The translations under genes were made by a program, and so were the position numbers. Below the pieces are notes generated by a model. That model had not been told where the DNA came from. It saw nothing but the letters and a program-made list of their open reading frames with translations, and made no database searches. From Mesorhizobium atlanticum (GTDB taxonomy: Bacteria > Pseudomonadota > Alphaproteobacteria > Rhizobiales > Rhizobiaceae), in NCBI RefSeq assembly GCF_003289965.1, contig NZ_QMBQ01000003.1, positions 496,001 to 560,000 of the forward strand: a stretch of 64,000 bases of DNA, read 5' to 3'. The first letter of the stretch is position 1. Each line of letters starts with the position of its first letter. Of the stretch, positions 16,467 to 25,282 are shown piece after piece.

Positions 16467-19325
16467 CTAGATCTCCTGCCGCGCGTTAGTCGGGTCGAAG
16501 AAGGCGTGGGCCACGACCGGCGCTTCGACCAGCTCGCCGTTGCGGCACTTCACCGTCACGCGGCTGCCTTCCGCCTGGTCATCGACATGGACATAGGCAA
16601 GCGCAATGTGACGCCCGAGCGACGGCGAATATCCGACCGACGTGATCTGGCCGACAGGAGCGCCGTCACGCAACACCAGGCAGCTTTCGCCGAGGATGTT
16701 CCGGGCGCCGGCGGAGAATTGCAGGCCGACCAGCTTGCGGGTCTGCCCGAGCCTTGCGCGCATCTCGATGGAGCGCTTGCCGACGAAGAACGGCTTTTTC
16801 TTCGACACCGCCCAGCCGAAGCCCAACTCGTCCGGGGTGGTGATCGCATCCGTGTCCTGGCCGATCAGGATGTGGCCCTTCTCCAGGCGCAAGATGCGAG
16901 ATGCCTCCAGTCCATAGGGGCGCAGGCCGTGTGGTCGGCCGGCGGCCATCACGGCATCCCAAAGCGCGGGCGCCAGGCTGGAGGGGCAATGGAGTTCGTA
17001 GCTGAGTTCGCCGGTGAAGCCGATGCGCATCACACGGACCGGAACACCGGCGACCACGCCTTCGCGGCCGCTGAGATAAGGGAAGGCATCGCGGCTGAAA
17101 TCGATGTCGCTCTCCAGCGCCTGAAGCACCTGGCGCGCCTTGGGTCCAGTGACGTTGAGGCCTGAGAAGGCGCCGGTGAGGTTGAGCACGTCGACCTTCA
17201 GGCGCCACTCGGCATTCCAGAACAGCATGTCGGCATAGACGCGCGCGACGGCTCCGGTGGTCGCCGTGACATAGAACTGGTCCTCAGCCATGCGGTAGGC
17301 GACGCCATCGTCGATCACCGAGCCCATCTCGTTGAGCATCAGGCAATAGCGTACGCGGCCCACGGGCTGGTTGGCATGCGCCATCGTGTAGAGGCGGTCG
17401 AGGAACTCGCCGGCGTCCGGCCCGCGGATCTCCAGCTTGCCGAGCGTCGAGACATCAAGCAGGCCGATGCCTGTGCGCACCGCAAGGATTTCCTCGCGGA
17501 CGGCTTCCTCGGCGCTGCTTGCATTGCCGTAGTAATAGGGCCGCCACCAGGCGCCGACCGGCTTCATCGCGGCGTTCAGCGCGACGTGCCGCGCATGCAG
17601 CGCCGTGCGGCGCTCCAGCACCTCATGGTGACCGGCGAGCACGCCGAGCGTTTCCGGTCCGACCGGAGGTCGCGCCGTGGTGATACCGATCTCGCCGACG
17701 GTGCGGCCGGTTGCCTCCGCGACGATCCGGGCGGTCGCCAGCGCCGAATGACGTCCCTGGCTCGGGCCCATGCCGACTGTGGTGAAGCGCTTGACCAGCT
17801 CGATCTCGCGATAGCCGTCCTTGGTCGCGTTCTGCAGATCCTTGACCTGCAGATCCTCGTCGAAATCGACAAAGTCGCGTCCCTTGGGATCGGCGACGAT
17901 CGGCTGTGCATAGCGTGGCCGGGCGGCCTTTGGAGCGACCGCCGGAGGCTGATCGGCAATCGCATGGCCGAGCCGCGACAGAGCGGCTGCCGCTGCGCGC
18001 TGGCCGTCGGCGATTGCATCCTCCAAGTCGTCCGCGCCGGCAACGGCGCCAGCGAGATGGACGGGACCTTTCGGCAGCGTGATCGTCATCGTTTGCGTGG
18101 CGGCGTCGTAGCCGACCTTGCCGCCGGCCTGACACGGCAATTGCCATGCCGGCGCGCTGCCGATCGAAACGGCGAGCAGGTCGCAGGCGATCCAGCTTCC
18201 GCCGACACGGACGCGGGCGAGGTGACGGTTGCCGGGGGTGCCTTCCGCGGCCTCGACGGTTGCGCCTTTGCGGATGGCGACGCCCTTGCCGCGGAGTTCG
18301 GCTTCCAGCGGACCAGCCTCGCCGGCGGGTCTCGGATCGACAAGCTCGACGACCGATAGGCCGGCGTCCAGCAGGTCGAGCGCCGTCCGATAGCCGTCGT
18401 CATTGGCGGCGAGCACCACGGCGCTCTGGCCGGGCCGCACGCCATAGTGGCGGATCAGGCGCTGGGCGGCGCCGCCGAGCATGATCCCCGGCAGGTCGTT
18501 GTTGCGGAAGACGGCCGGCTGCTCGATGGCGCCGGTCGCCAGGATCACCTCGCGGGCGCGTGTGCGATGGAGCCGGTCGCCCTGGATCAGCGGCAGCCAG
18601 TTGTCCTCGTACCAGCCATTGCAGACGGTGCCGGTCAGCAGCTTGAGATTGGGCAGCGCCGCAAGTCGCGACGACAGGCCGGAGAGTAGCGCCGGATCGT
18701 AGCGGCCGTAGCTCAGCGCGCCGCCGATCTCGGGATTCTCGTCGCACAGCACGACATCGGCGCCGGCTTCGGCGGCGGCGATCGCGGCACTCAGCCCTGC
18801 CGGCCCGGCGCCGACGACGAGCACCTCGCAATGCAGGTGCGTCTTGTTGAAGTGCCGGTGTGGGGCCTTGGTGTCCACGACGCCCAGGCCTGCCTTGCGG
18901 CGGATCATCGGCTCCCAGAATTTCAGCCAGCTGTCGCGGCGCGGACCCATGAAGGTGCGGTAGTAGAAGCCGACGGGCAGAAAGCGGCCGAACCTGTCCA
19001 TGACGGCGTCGCGGTCGCGCTCGAGCGAGCCGTTGACGTTCTGGGCGCTGACCCGCAACCCCTCGCTGATCGGCGTGCGCTCGGCGGCGGCGTTCGGTTC
19101 GGACGGCAGCTGCACCAGCGCGTTGGCGTCGGCTCCGGTCATCGACAGGATGCCGCGCGGGCGATGGTATTTGAACGAGCGCGACAACACCCATTGGCCG
19201 GACGCGGCAAGCGCGCTGGCGATGCTGTCGCCCTCATAGCCCTCGAAAGGCTTGCCTTCGAAAGTGAAGCGGATGCGCCTGCTTCGGTCGATGCGGCTTC
19301 CGAAAGGGGCGGGCAGCCGGTTCAT
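16467..19325 (-). CDS. soxA: Sarcosine oxidase alpha subunit family protein
   Basis: A 952-residue subunit with three parts: an N-terminal 2Fe-2S-like ferredoxin fold region, a central FAD/NAD-binding domain starting at VLVVGAGPAGLSAAIAAAEA, and a C-terminal GcvT-type aminomethyltransferase domain (LDVSTLGKLEIRGPDAGEFL, LRLEKGHILIGQDTD). In the family the enzyme oxidises an N-methyl amine and the released formaldehyde is captured on tetrahydrofolate. The order soxB-soxD-soxA-soxG is the normal sox order, with 4-base overlaps at soxB/soxD and soxD/soxA. The substrate may be sarcosine or another secondary amino acid, since the delta subunit here is atypical. Confidence 0.95.
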   Translation of the reverse strand: MNRLPAPFGSRIDRSRRIRFTFEGKPFEGYEGDSIASALAASGQWVLSRSFKYHRPRGILSMTGADANALVQLPSEPNAAAERTPISEGLRVSAQNVNGSLERDRDAVMDRFGRFLPVGFYYRTFMGPRRDSWLKFWEPMIRRKAGLGVVDTKAPHRHFNKTHLHCEVLVVGAGPAGLSAAIAAAEAGADVVLCDENPEIGGALSYGRYDPALLSGLSSRLAALPNLKLLTGTVCNGWYEDNWLPLIQGDRLHRTRAREVILATGAIEQPAVFRNNDLPGIMLGGAAQRLIRHYGVRPGQSAVVLAANDDGYRTALDLLDAGLSVVELVDPRPAGEAGPLEAELRGKGVAIRKGATVEAAEGTPGNRHLARVRVGGSWIACDLLAVSIGSAPAWQLPCQAGGKVGYDAATQTMTITLPKGPVHLAGAVAGADDLEDAIADGQRAAAAALSRLGHAIADQPPAVAPKAARPRYAQPIVADPKGRDFVDFDEDLQVKDLQNATKDGYREIELVKRFTTVGMGPSQGRHSALATARIVAEATGRTVGEIGITTARPPVGPETLGVLAGHHEVLERRTALHARHVALNAAMKPVGAWWRPYYYGNASSAEEAVREEILAVRTGIGLLDVSTLGKLEIRGPDAGEFLDRLYTMAHANQPVGRVRYCLMLNEMGSVIDDGVAYRMAEDQFYVTATTGAVARVYADMLFWNAEWRLKVDVLNLTGAFSGLNVTGPKARQVLQALESDIDFSRDAFPYLSGREGVVAGVPVRVMRIGFTGELSYELHCPSSLAPALWDAVMAAGRPHGLRPYGLEASRILRLEKGHILIGQDTDAITTPDELGFGWAVSKKKPFFVGKRSIEMRARLGQTRKLVGLQFSAGARNILGESCLVLRDGAPVGQITSVGYSPSLGRHIALAYVHVDDQAEGSRVTVKCRNGELVEAPVVAHAFFDPTNARQEI

Positions 19326-19594
19326 GCGTGGTCCCGCAGTTCGGACGCGTCGAAGGTGCGGATGATCTCGTTACTGACGAGATCGCGCTCGGCCAGGAAA
19401 AAATAGTTGCTCGGCACGTGCCGCCACCACTCGACCACGATGCCCTTGCGGTTCTCAGCGCGGAACAGGTGCCGCGACCATTCCCTGTCGGCGGTTGCGT
19501 TCGGATCAGGCCTCGCGCGCACCGGGCCGAAGGACTGGAACTCGTCGATATTTCGGGGGCCGTTCATGGGGCAGGTCAAGAGTTTCATCGTCAA
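19322..19594 (-). CDS. soxD: Sarcosine oxidase delta subunit family protein, atypical
   Basis: A 90-residue protein aligned with SoxD by CPMNGPRNIDEF, ADREWSRHLFRAENRKGI and EWWRH. Canonical SoxD binds zinc with Cys6, Cys9, His59 and Cys63. Here the second cysteine of CPxCG is Asn and the HxxxC cysteine is also Asn (HVPSN), so two of four ligands are gone; the first Cys and the His remain. Zinc binding is therefore doubtful. Length and gene position are normal, with ATGA-type overlaps to soxB and soxA. The divergence suggests a distinct subfamily of the complex. Confidence 0.9.
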   Translation of the reverse strand: MTMKLLTCPMNGPRNIDEFQSFGPVRARPDPNATADREWSRHLFRAENRKGIVVEWWRHVPSNYFFLAERDLVSNEIIRTFDASELRDHA

Positions 19595-20832
19595 TGGCTC
19601 GCGGCGGTCGCGCCCATTTCATTGAGCAGCCGGAAGGTTTCGAACCGCTCCAAGGCAAATGGTTTCAGGATGTCGGGCACGCGCCCCTCGGCGATGGTCT
19701 GCGCCATGCGCTTTCCCGCGACCGGGGTCGCCTTGAAGCCCCAAGTGCCCCAGCCGCAGTCGAGCCAGAGATTGGCGAGTGGGCTGGCGCCCATGATCGG
19801 GCTGTAGTCCGGCGTCATGTCGGTGATGCCGGCCCATTGCCTCAGCAGCCGAACGCCTTGCAGGAAGGGGAAGAGGTGGACGGCGCCTTCGGCGAGGTGC
19901 TCCTTCATGTCGAGCGTCGAGCGCGTCGAATAGAGCTGGTAGGGATCGGAGCCGCCGCCGATGACCACCTCGCCGCGCGAGGACTGCACCAGATAGGTGT
20001 GCAGCGAGACCGACGAGACCAGCGTGTGCAGCCAGGGTTTCAAGGGCTGGGTCACCATCGCCTGCAGCGGATAGCAGCGGATGGGAAGCTCCACGCCGGC
20101 CATCAGCGCCACGTCGTAGTTCATGCCGCCGGTGGCGATCAGCACCTGGCCGCAGGCGACGCGGCCCCTGTTTGTCTTTACGGCCTGAACCCGGTCGCCA
20201 ACGACCTCGAAGCCTTGCACTTCGGTGCGCTGGTGGATCTCGACGCCGCGCCGCGAGGCCTGGGCGGCGTAACCCCAGGCGACGGCGTCGTGGCGCGCCG
20301 TTCCGCCATCGGCATGCCAGAGACCGCCAAGGATTTCGAGCGGGCCGCCATAGTCCATATTCAGCAGTGGGCAGAGCTCCTCGACGCCCTTCTGGTCAAC
20401 GACTTCGGTGCGCGTGCCCATGTGCTTGCCCATCTCGGCGCGCATATGGAAGCTGCGCATCGTCGCCTCGCTATGCGCAAGCGTCAGCTGGCCGCGCTGC
20501 GAGAACATGACGTTGAAGTCGAGCTCTTGCGATAGCCGCTCGAACAGCGCGACGCCTTCCTTGTAGAAGGCGATGCCTTCCGGCGTGATGTAGTTGGAGC
20601 GGATGGTGGTGGTGTTGCGCGCCGTGTTGCCGCCGGCGAGGTAGAATTTCTCCAGCACCGCGACGCTCTTTATGCCGTGATACTTGGCAAGGTGATGCGC
20701 GCAGGACAGGCCATGTCCGCCGCCGCCGATGATGACGACGTCATAGGCCGGCTTCAGCTCGGGCGTGGCGGGGACGTCGCCGCTAACCGGATAGTCCCTG
20801 CTGAGACCGTATTTCAGGAGCCTGAGGGGCAT
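19591..20832 (-). CDS. soxB: Sarcosine oxidase beta subunit family protein
   Basis: A 413-residue FAD subunit. VVIIGGGGHGLSCAHHLA is the FAD loop and FYLAGGNTARNTTTIRSNY is typical of SoxB. The block GGTARHDAVAWGYA holds a histidine (residue 181) that, by family knowledge, should anchor the second flavin (FMN) covalently between alpha and beta. GWGTWGFKATPVAGKRMAQ is the C-terminal FAD contact. It oxidises the methylamine group, the first chemical step of the complex. The gene starts 7 bases after the MmgE/PrpD stop and its own stop overlaps the soxD start. Confidence 0.95.
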   Translation of the reverse strand: MPLRLLKYGLSRDYPVSGDVPATPELKPAYDVVIIGGGGHGLSCAHHLAKYHGIKSVAVLEKFYLAGGNTARNTTTIRSNYITPEGIAFYKEGVALFERLSQELDFNVMFSQRGQLTLAHSEATMRSFHMRAEMGKHMGTRTEVVDQKGVEELCPLLNMDYGGPLEILGGLWHADGGTARHDAVAWGYAAQASRRGVEIHQRTEVQGFEVVGDRVQAVKTNRGRVACGQVLIATGGMNYDVALMAGVELPIRCYPLQAMVTQPLKPWLHTLVSSVSLHTYLVQSSRGEVVIGGGSDPYQLYSTRSTLDMKEHLAEGAVHLFPFLQGVRLLRQWAGITDMTPDYSPIMGASPLANLWLDCGWGTWGFKATPVAGKRMAQTIAEGRVPDILKPFALERFETFRLLNEMGATAASH

Positions 20833-20839
20833 TGCGCGC

Positions 20840-22201
20840 TCAGCTCGAAGCCGTGGGAGGATCGTAGAGCAGCGCCGAAAGATCGGAGAAGCGGCTGTCG
20901 CGGTCGTCGAGCGAGAGCACCGCGTCGCGGATCGCCGCGGCGCGGACGGAGCCGAGCACGGGCGCGGCGAACTCCATGTATTTGGCCTCGACCTCCTGCT
21001 TGGTCATCGGCGCTTCCGGGCCGCCGCGCGCATGCACGTCGCCCGACATCAGTACGCGTCCATCGTTGGTCGTGATGACGACGTCGGCCCAGCGGCCGAC
21101 CGGGAAGCGGGCGCTGTGCCGTTCGGTTTCGACCACCGTGACGCGGGTGAGCATGTCGGCGACCGCGGCATCGACGAGCCCGGCGCCGGAAATATGCTCG
21201 AGCCCGATGCGCCGATGGATGATGAAGGTCGCGACGGCGAAGCGCAGGCTGTACTGCGCCTTCGAGGTCGTGTCCGGCATGCCGTCGAACAGCGTCGCCG
21301 CATAGTGGAAGCTGTTGACCTGGACATGGGCGATGTCGGAGGCGACGAGATTGTGGGCCAGGCAAAGTCCGCGCACCGCGTCGATCGCCGCATGAGCCCA
21401 GCGGCAGATCGGGTAGGGCTTCACATATTGATGCAGCGACTGCCAGAAGACGCCGAGATCCTGCCAATGCGTCGCGACCTCCGGCGCCTCGACGGTGATC
21501 GCCGGCGCGCCGGTGAAGCCGCGTTCGGCGAGCACCGCCGCCGATAGGCCGATAAGGGCACCCGGGCCGGAGCCGTCATGCAGCATGGTGGGGGTGGCGA
21601 TCTCACGCATCATCTGGCTGCGAGGGCCGTGATACTCGGCAATGCCCAGTGCTTCGCGCAATTGCGTTTCGTCGAGCCGCCGCAGGCGTGCTGCGATCGC
21701 CGCCACGCCCAAGGCATTCCACGCGCCGGAGGTATGATAGTCGCTGACCGTCGCATGCAGGGCGATGCCGGCCCGGCCAGCGACTTCGTAGCCGATGACC
21801 AGGGAGGCCAGCGCCTCCGGCCCGGTGAGGTCGGGCCTTGCTTCCGCGAGCGCGGCAAGCGCCGGCACCACCGCTACGCCGATATGGCCCTTGGTGGGGC
21901 TATAGCCGTCGTGGCCATCGAGATTGTCGGTCTGCGTGGCGACGGCGTAAGCCGCGCCCGCGATGCTGGCGCGGCGGCCGTCGAACAGCATGCGGGCCGA
22001 ATATTGCGGATCGCTCGAACTGTAGAGCAGTACGGCCGCATCGCGCGCGATCCGGCCTGCTTCCATCGGTCCGGCCGCGATGGCGATGCCAAGCGTGTCG
22101 AGCAGAAGGTAACGGGCCTGTTCAAGCACCGGCTGGGGGAAGACGGAAGCAGGACGCCGCAGCACGAAATCGGCAAGCCGCGTGAACGTATCGGAACTCA
22201 C
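20840..22201 (-). CDS. MmgE/PrpD family protein
   Basis: About 453 residues of the MmgE/PrpD (2-methylcitrate dehydratase, iminodisuccinate epimerase, cis-aconitate decarboxylase) fold. Typical stretches are LLLDTLGIAIAAG, DNLDGHDGYSPTKGHIGVAV and YHTSGAWNALGVAA. The frame is open to 22336, but the GTG at 22201, with GAGGGG 8 bases upstream, gives the normal N-terminus (SSDTFTRLADFVL) and leaves a 205-base promoter gap to the LysR gene. It is the first gene of the operon that continues through soxBDAG. The true reaction is unknown; many members of this family are not methylcitrate dehydratases. Confidence 0.9.
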   Translation of the reverse strand: MSSDTFTRLADFVLRRPASVFPQPVLEQARYLLLDTLGIAIAAGPMEAGRIARDAAVLLYSSSDPQYSARMLFDGRRASIAGAAYAVATQTDNLDGHDGYSPTKGHIGVAVVPALAALAEARPDLTGPEALASLVIGYEVAGRAGIALHATVSDYHTSGAWNALGVAAIAARLRRLDETQLREALGIAEYHGPRSQMMREIATPTMLHDGSGPGALIGLSAAVLAERGFTGAPAITVEAPEVATHWQDLGVFWQSLHQYVKPYPICRWAHAAIDAVRGLCLAHNLVASDIAHVQVNSFHYAATLFDGMPDTTSKAQYSLRFAVATFIIHRRIGLEHISGAGLVDAAVADMLTRVTVVETERHSARFPVGRWADVVITTNDGRVLMSGDVHARGGPEAPMTKQEVEAKYMEFAAPVLGSVRAAAIRDAVLSLDDRDSRFSDLSALLYDPPTASS

Positions 22202-22406
22202 GACAGGCCCCTCACGCCGGTATGACGGCACAGCCACGCGCTTATCTCCCCTGTCTCTCCATAACATCATTAAATTGGGTTCATCGCGCAGGCACGCGAT
22301 TAGTTTGGCGGCTTTGGCCAAAAATATCGATGCCATGTCGCTTGTCTGCGATTGAACGTCCGGTCGCCCATGCGATAGCTATGCGAATGCGCCGCAGGAG
22401 ACCGGG
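22202..22406. promoter_or_regulatory. Divergent promoter region between LysR gene and sox operon
   Basis: A 205-base gap holding both promoters. It contains the 10-base palindrome TTTGGCCAAA at 22313-22322, in an AT-rich patch within GC-rich DNA. Read on the minus strand, 22311-22327 resembles the element upstream of the RidA operon. Divergent LysR/target gaps normally carry LysR binding sites, so this is the best place for one. Confidence 0.55.
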
Positions 22407-23300
22407 ATGAAGCCGCCACCCCCCTTGAACTATATCCGCTCGTTCGAGAGCTCGGCCCGCCATTTGAGCTTCACCACGGCGGCCAAGGAACTGGGCTACA
22501 CGCAAGCCGCGGTCAGCACACATGTGCGGGCGCTCGAACATTATATCGGCCGGCAGCTCTTCATCCGCTATCCGCGCAGCCTGAAGCTGACCGAGATGGG
22601 GGAGGCGTTCCTGCCGACACTGCGCCAGGCGCTCGACCAGATCGACCAGGCGACCGAAGCGATCGTCGCTTCCTCGCGAAACAAGACCGTGGTCGTCTCC
22701 TGTCCGATGAGTCTTGCGGAAAACTGGCTGGCGGGCTGCATGGCCGCCTTCCGCAAGAAACACCCCGAGATTGAGATCGTGCTGCACGGCACGATCTGGG
22801 AGGACATCAGCGAGCAGATCGCGGACATCACCATCTCGACGCGGCGTTTCGACGACCGGCCGCCTTCGGCGACCCCGCTCTGGAACGACGAACTGGTGCT
22901 GCTCTGCGCGCCCGGCATGCTCGAAGGTGAGCACGCGCTGAAGACGCCGCAGGACATGCTCAAGGTGGACTGGATCTTCGTGCATGGCCGCCAGGAATAT
23001 TGGCAGGTCGTCACCGAGGCGCTCGGTGTCGACATGGAGGACCATGACAAAGGCATGTCGACCAACGCCTCCAACATCGCGCTCGAGCTCGCCGCGATGG
23101 GCGCCGGCCTCGTCGCCACGCAGCGTTCGCTCTCGCACGCCTATATGGATCGCGGGTTGCTCGTCGAGCCGTTTCCCGTGCGGCCGCCAAGTCCCTGGAA
23201 CTACTATCTGACCGAGAGCCAGCTTTCGAAGGGAAACATCGCGCGCACGGTCAGGGAATGGATCCTTTCCAGGGCCAGGGAAGACGCCGCGCGACCTTAG
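22407..23300 (+). CDS. LysR family transcriptional regulator
   Basis: A 297-residue LysR regulator. The N-terminal winged helix-turn-helix is clear: [20 protein letters not shown], then [20 protein letters not shown]. The rest is the periplasmic-binding-like effector domain. The [20 protein letters not shown] opening is of the GcvA-like type. AGGAG lies 7 bases before the ATG. It is divergent from the nine-gene operon starting with MmgE/PrpD and is the only regulator in the catabolic region, so it probably controls that operon and possibly the binding protein downstream. Confidence 0.95.
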   Translation: MKPPPPLNYIRSFESSARHLSFTTAAKELGYTQAAVSTHVRALEHYIGRQLFIRYPRSLKLTEMGEAFLPTLRQALDQIDQATEAIVASSRNKTVVVSCPMSLAENWLAGCMAAFRKKHPEIEIVLHGTIWEDISEQIADITISTRRFDDRPPSATPLWNDELVLLCAPGMLEGEHALKTPQDMLKVDWIFVHGRQEYWQVVTEALGVDMEDHDKGMSTNASNIALELAAMGAGLVATQRSLSHAYMDRGLLVEPFPVRPPSPWNYYLTESQLSKGNIARTVREWILSRAREDAARP

Positions 23301-23476
23301 GGCTGTCCGCTCCTTCAAAATTTTGGCGAGGCAATGGCATCGTTTTTTTAGGCCTCAAAGCCCGCGTTTCTGCGGTTTGTGACTGTCCGAGCCCTTCCGG
23401 GATTTTTGCATCGCCCCTAACATGCGTGCCGCAAGGGGAATGCAACGGGCAAAAAGCCCTGAACCGGAGAACAACG

Positions 23477-25132
23477 ATGACGATGTTCAAGAGCAACGGT
23501 GACCGCGTCCCGGCGGTCATCGAAAGCTACGCAGCCGAAGTCAAAAAGGGCGGCATGGACCGCCGCGAATTCCTGGCCATGGCAAGCGTGACGGGCGCTT
23601 CCACGGCGCTCGCCTATTCGATGGCGGGGATCGAGCCGGCCAAGGCCGCCGCACCATTGCCCGGCAAGAAAGGCGGCATCCTGAAGATGCAGATGATCAT
23701 CAAGGACATGAAGGATCCGCGCAGCTGGGACTGGTCGGAAATCGCCAATGTCATGCGCCAGTGCAACGACTACATGATCCGCTACACCACCGACTTCACC
23801 TTCGAGGGCCATCTGGTCGAGAGCTGGGAGGTGAGCGACGACGCCACCGAATACACGCTGCACCTGCGCAAGGGCGTAAAATGGTCGAACGGCGACGACT
23901 TCAACGCCGACGACATCGTCTACAATATCGGGCGCTGGTGCGATAAGGCGGCCGAAGGCAATTCGATGGCCGGCCGTATGAGCTCACTGATCGATCCCGC
24001 CACCAAGAAAGCCGCTGCCGGCGCCATCACCAAGGTCGACGACCATACGGTGAAGCTGAAATGCCGGCAGTCGGACGTCACCATCATCCCGGGCTTCTCC
24101 GACTATCCGGCGGTCATCGTCCATCGCGACTTCGACAAGAACGGCGCCAATATGCTCAAGACGCCCGGCACCGGCCCCTATGAGCTGATCTCCTACAAGG
24201 TCGGTGAATCGGCTTCTGTGCGGCGGCGCAAGGACTTCACCTGGTTCGGCGGCGAGCCCTATCTCGACGGCGTCGACTGGGTCGACTACGGATCGGACGC
24301 CTCGAACCCGGCCATCGGCAGCGCCTTCGAGGCCGGCGAGATCGACTGCAACTACCAGACGGTCGGCGGCACGGTCGATCTCTATGACAGCATGGGCCTG
24401 GTCAAGGAGCAGGTGGTCACCGCCGGAACGATCGTGCTGCGCACCAACGTGACCAACAAGCCTTACGACGACAAGCGGGTGCGCAACGCCATCCAATTGG
24501 CGGTCGACAACGAGACCGTGCTGAAGCTCGGCTATAGCGGTCTCGGCCAGGTCGCCGAAAACCATCACGTCTGCCCGATCCATCCGGAATATTACGAGCT
24601 GCCCAAGGTTCCGCGCGACCTGGCCAAGGCAAAGGCGCTGATGGCCGAGGCAGGCCAGACGGATCACGAGTTCGAGCTGATCTCCTACGATGCCGACTAT
24701 GTGAAGGACCCGGCCGACGTCGTCGCCGCGCAGATGCGCGAGGCCGGCTTCAAGGTCAAGCGTACCATCATCCCCGGATCCTCGTTCTGGAACGACTGGA
24801 CGAAATATCCGTGGTCGACCACCGACTGGGGCATGCGGCCGCTGGGCGTCCAGGTGCTGGCGATCGCCTATCGCAGCGGCGAGGCCTGGAACGAGTCCGG
24901 CTACGCCAATCCGGATTTCGACAAGAAGCTTAACGAGGCGATGGCCATCGCCGATCCCGCCAAGCGCAAGGAGCTGATGAAGGAGGTGGAGTTCATCCTG
25001 CAGGACTCCGGCATTCTGGTCCAGGCGTTCTGGCGCTCGCTCTACCGCCATCATGCCCCCTACGTGAAGAACCTCGGCATGCACCAGACATTCGAACTGC
25101 AGCTGGACAAAGTCTGGCTGGACAAGGCCTGA
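23477..25132 (+). CDS. ABC transporter substrate-binding protein, family 5 (peptide/opine/oligopeptide type), Tat-exported
   Basis: A 551-residue family 5 solute-binding protein. After a polar 30-residue start, [16 protein letters not shown] is a twin-arginine signal followed by a hydrophobic stretch and AKAAAP as the likely cleavage site. [20 protein letters not shown] and [19 protein letters not shown] are classical family 5 blocks. The frame is open to 23258; ATG 23477 fits the signal peptide. No permease or ATPase genes of the same transporter are in the window, so the binding protein is an orphan here. It lies between the LysR gene and the dimethylglycine dehydrogenase-like gene. Confidence 0.93.
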   Translation: MTMFKSNGDRVPAVIESYAAEVKKGGMDRREFLAMASVTGASTALAYSMAGIEPAKAAAPLPGKKGGILKMQMIIKDMKDPRSWDWSEIANVMRQCNDYMIRYTTDFTFEGHLVESWEVSDDATEYTLHLRKGVKWSNGDDFNADDIVYNIGRWCDKAAEGNSMAGRMSSLIDPATKKAAAGAITKVDDHTVKLKCRQSDVTIIPGFSDYPAVIVHRDFDKNGANMLKTPGTGPYELISYKVGESASVRRRKDFTWFGGEPYLDGVDWVDYGSDASNPAIGSAFEAGEIDCNYQTVGGTVDLYDSMGLVKEQVVTAGTIVLRTNVTNKPYDDKRVRNAIQLAVDNETVLKLGYSGLGQVAENHHVCPIHPEYYELPKVPRDLAKAKALMAEAGQTDHEFELISYDADYVKDPADVVAAQMREAGFKVKRTIIPGSSFWNDWTKYPWSTTDWGMRPLGVQVLAIAYRSGEAWNESGYANPDFDKKLNEAMAIADPAKRKELMKEVEFILQDSGILVQAFWRSLYRHHAPYVKNLGMHQTFELQLDKVWLDKA

Positions 25133-25157
25133 ACCGGGCAGATCAAAGCAATGGTCA

Positions 25158-25177
25158 GGGGCGCATTCTTGCGCCCC
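25158..25177 (+). terminator. Stem-loop after binding protein gene
   Basis: GGGGCGCA-TTCT-TGCGCCCC is a perfect 8-base-pair hairpin 25 bases after the stop codon. No T-run follows, so it may stabilise the mRNA end or act with Rho rather than be an intrinsic terminator. Confidence 0.5.
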
Positions 25178-25282
25178 CCGACTTAGCCGGCGACTGCGAT
25201 CGGTCAGTCAGCTAAATGAAATCCCAAAGCGCTGCCAAAGAGCGCGATACAAGTCGCCGAACACAGGGAAGAAAGCTCAACT

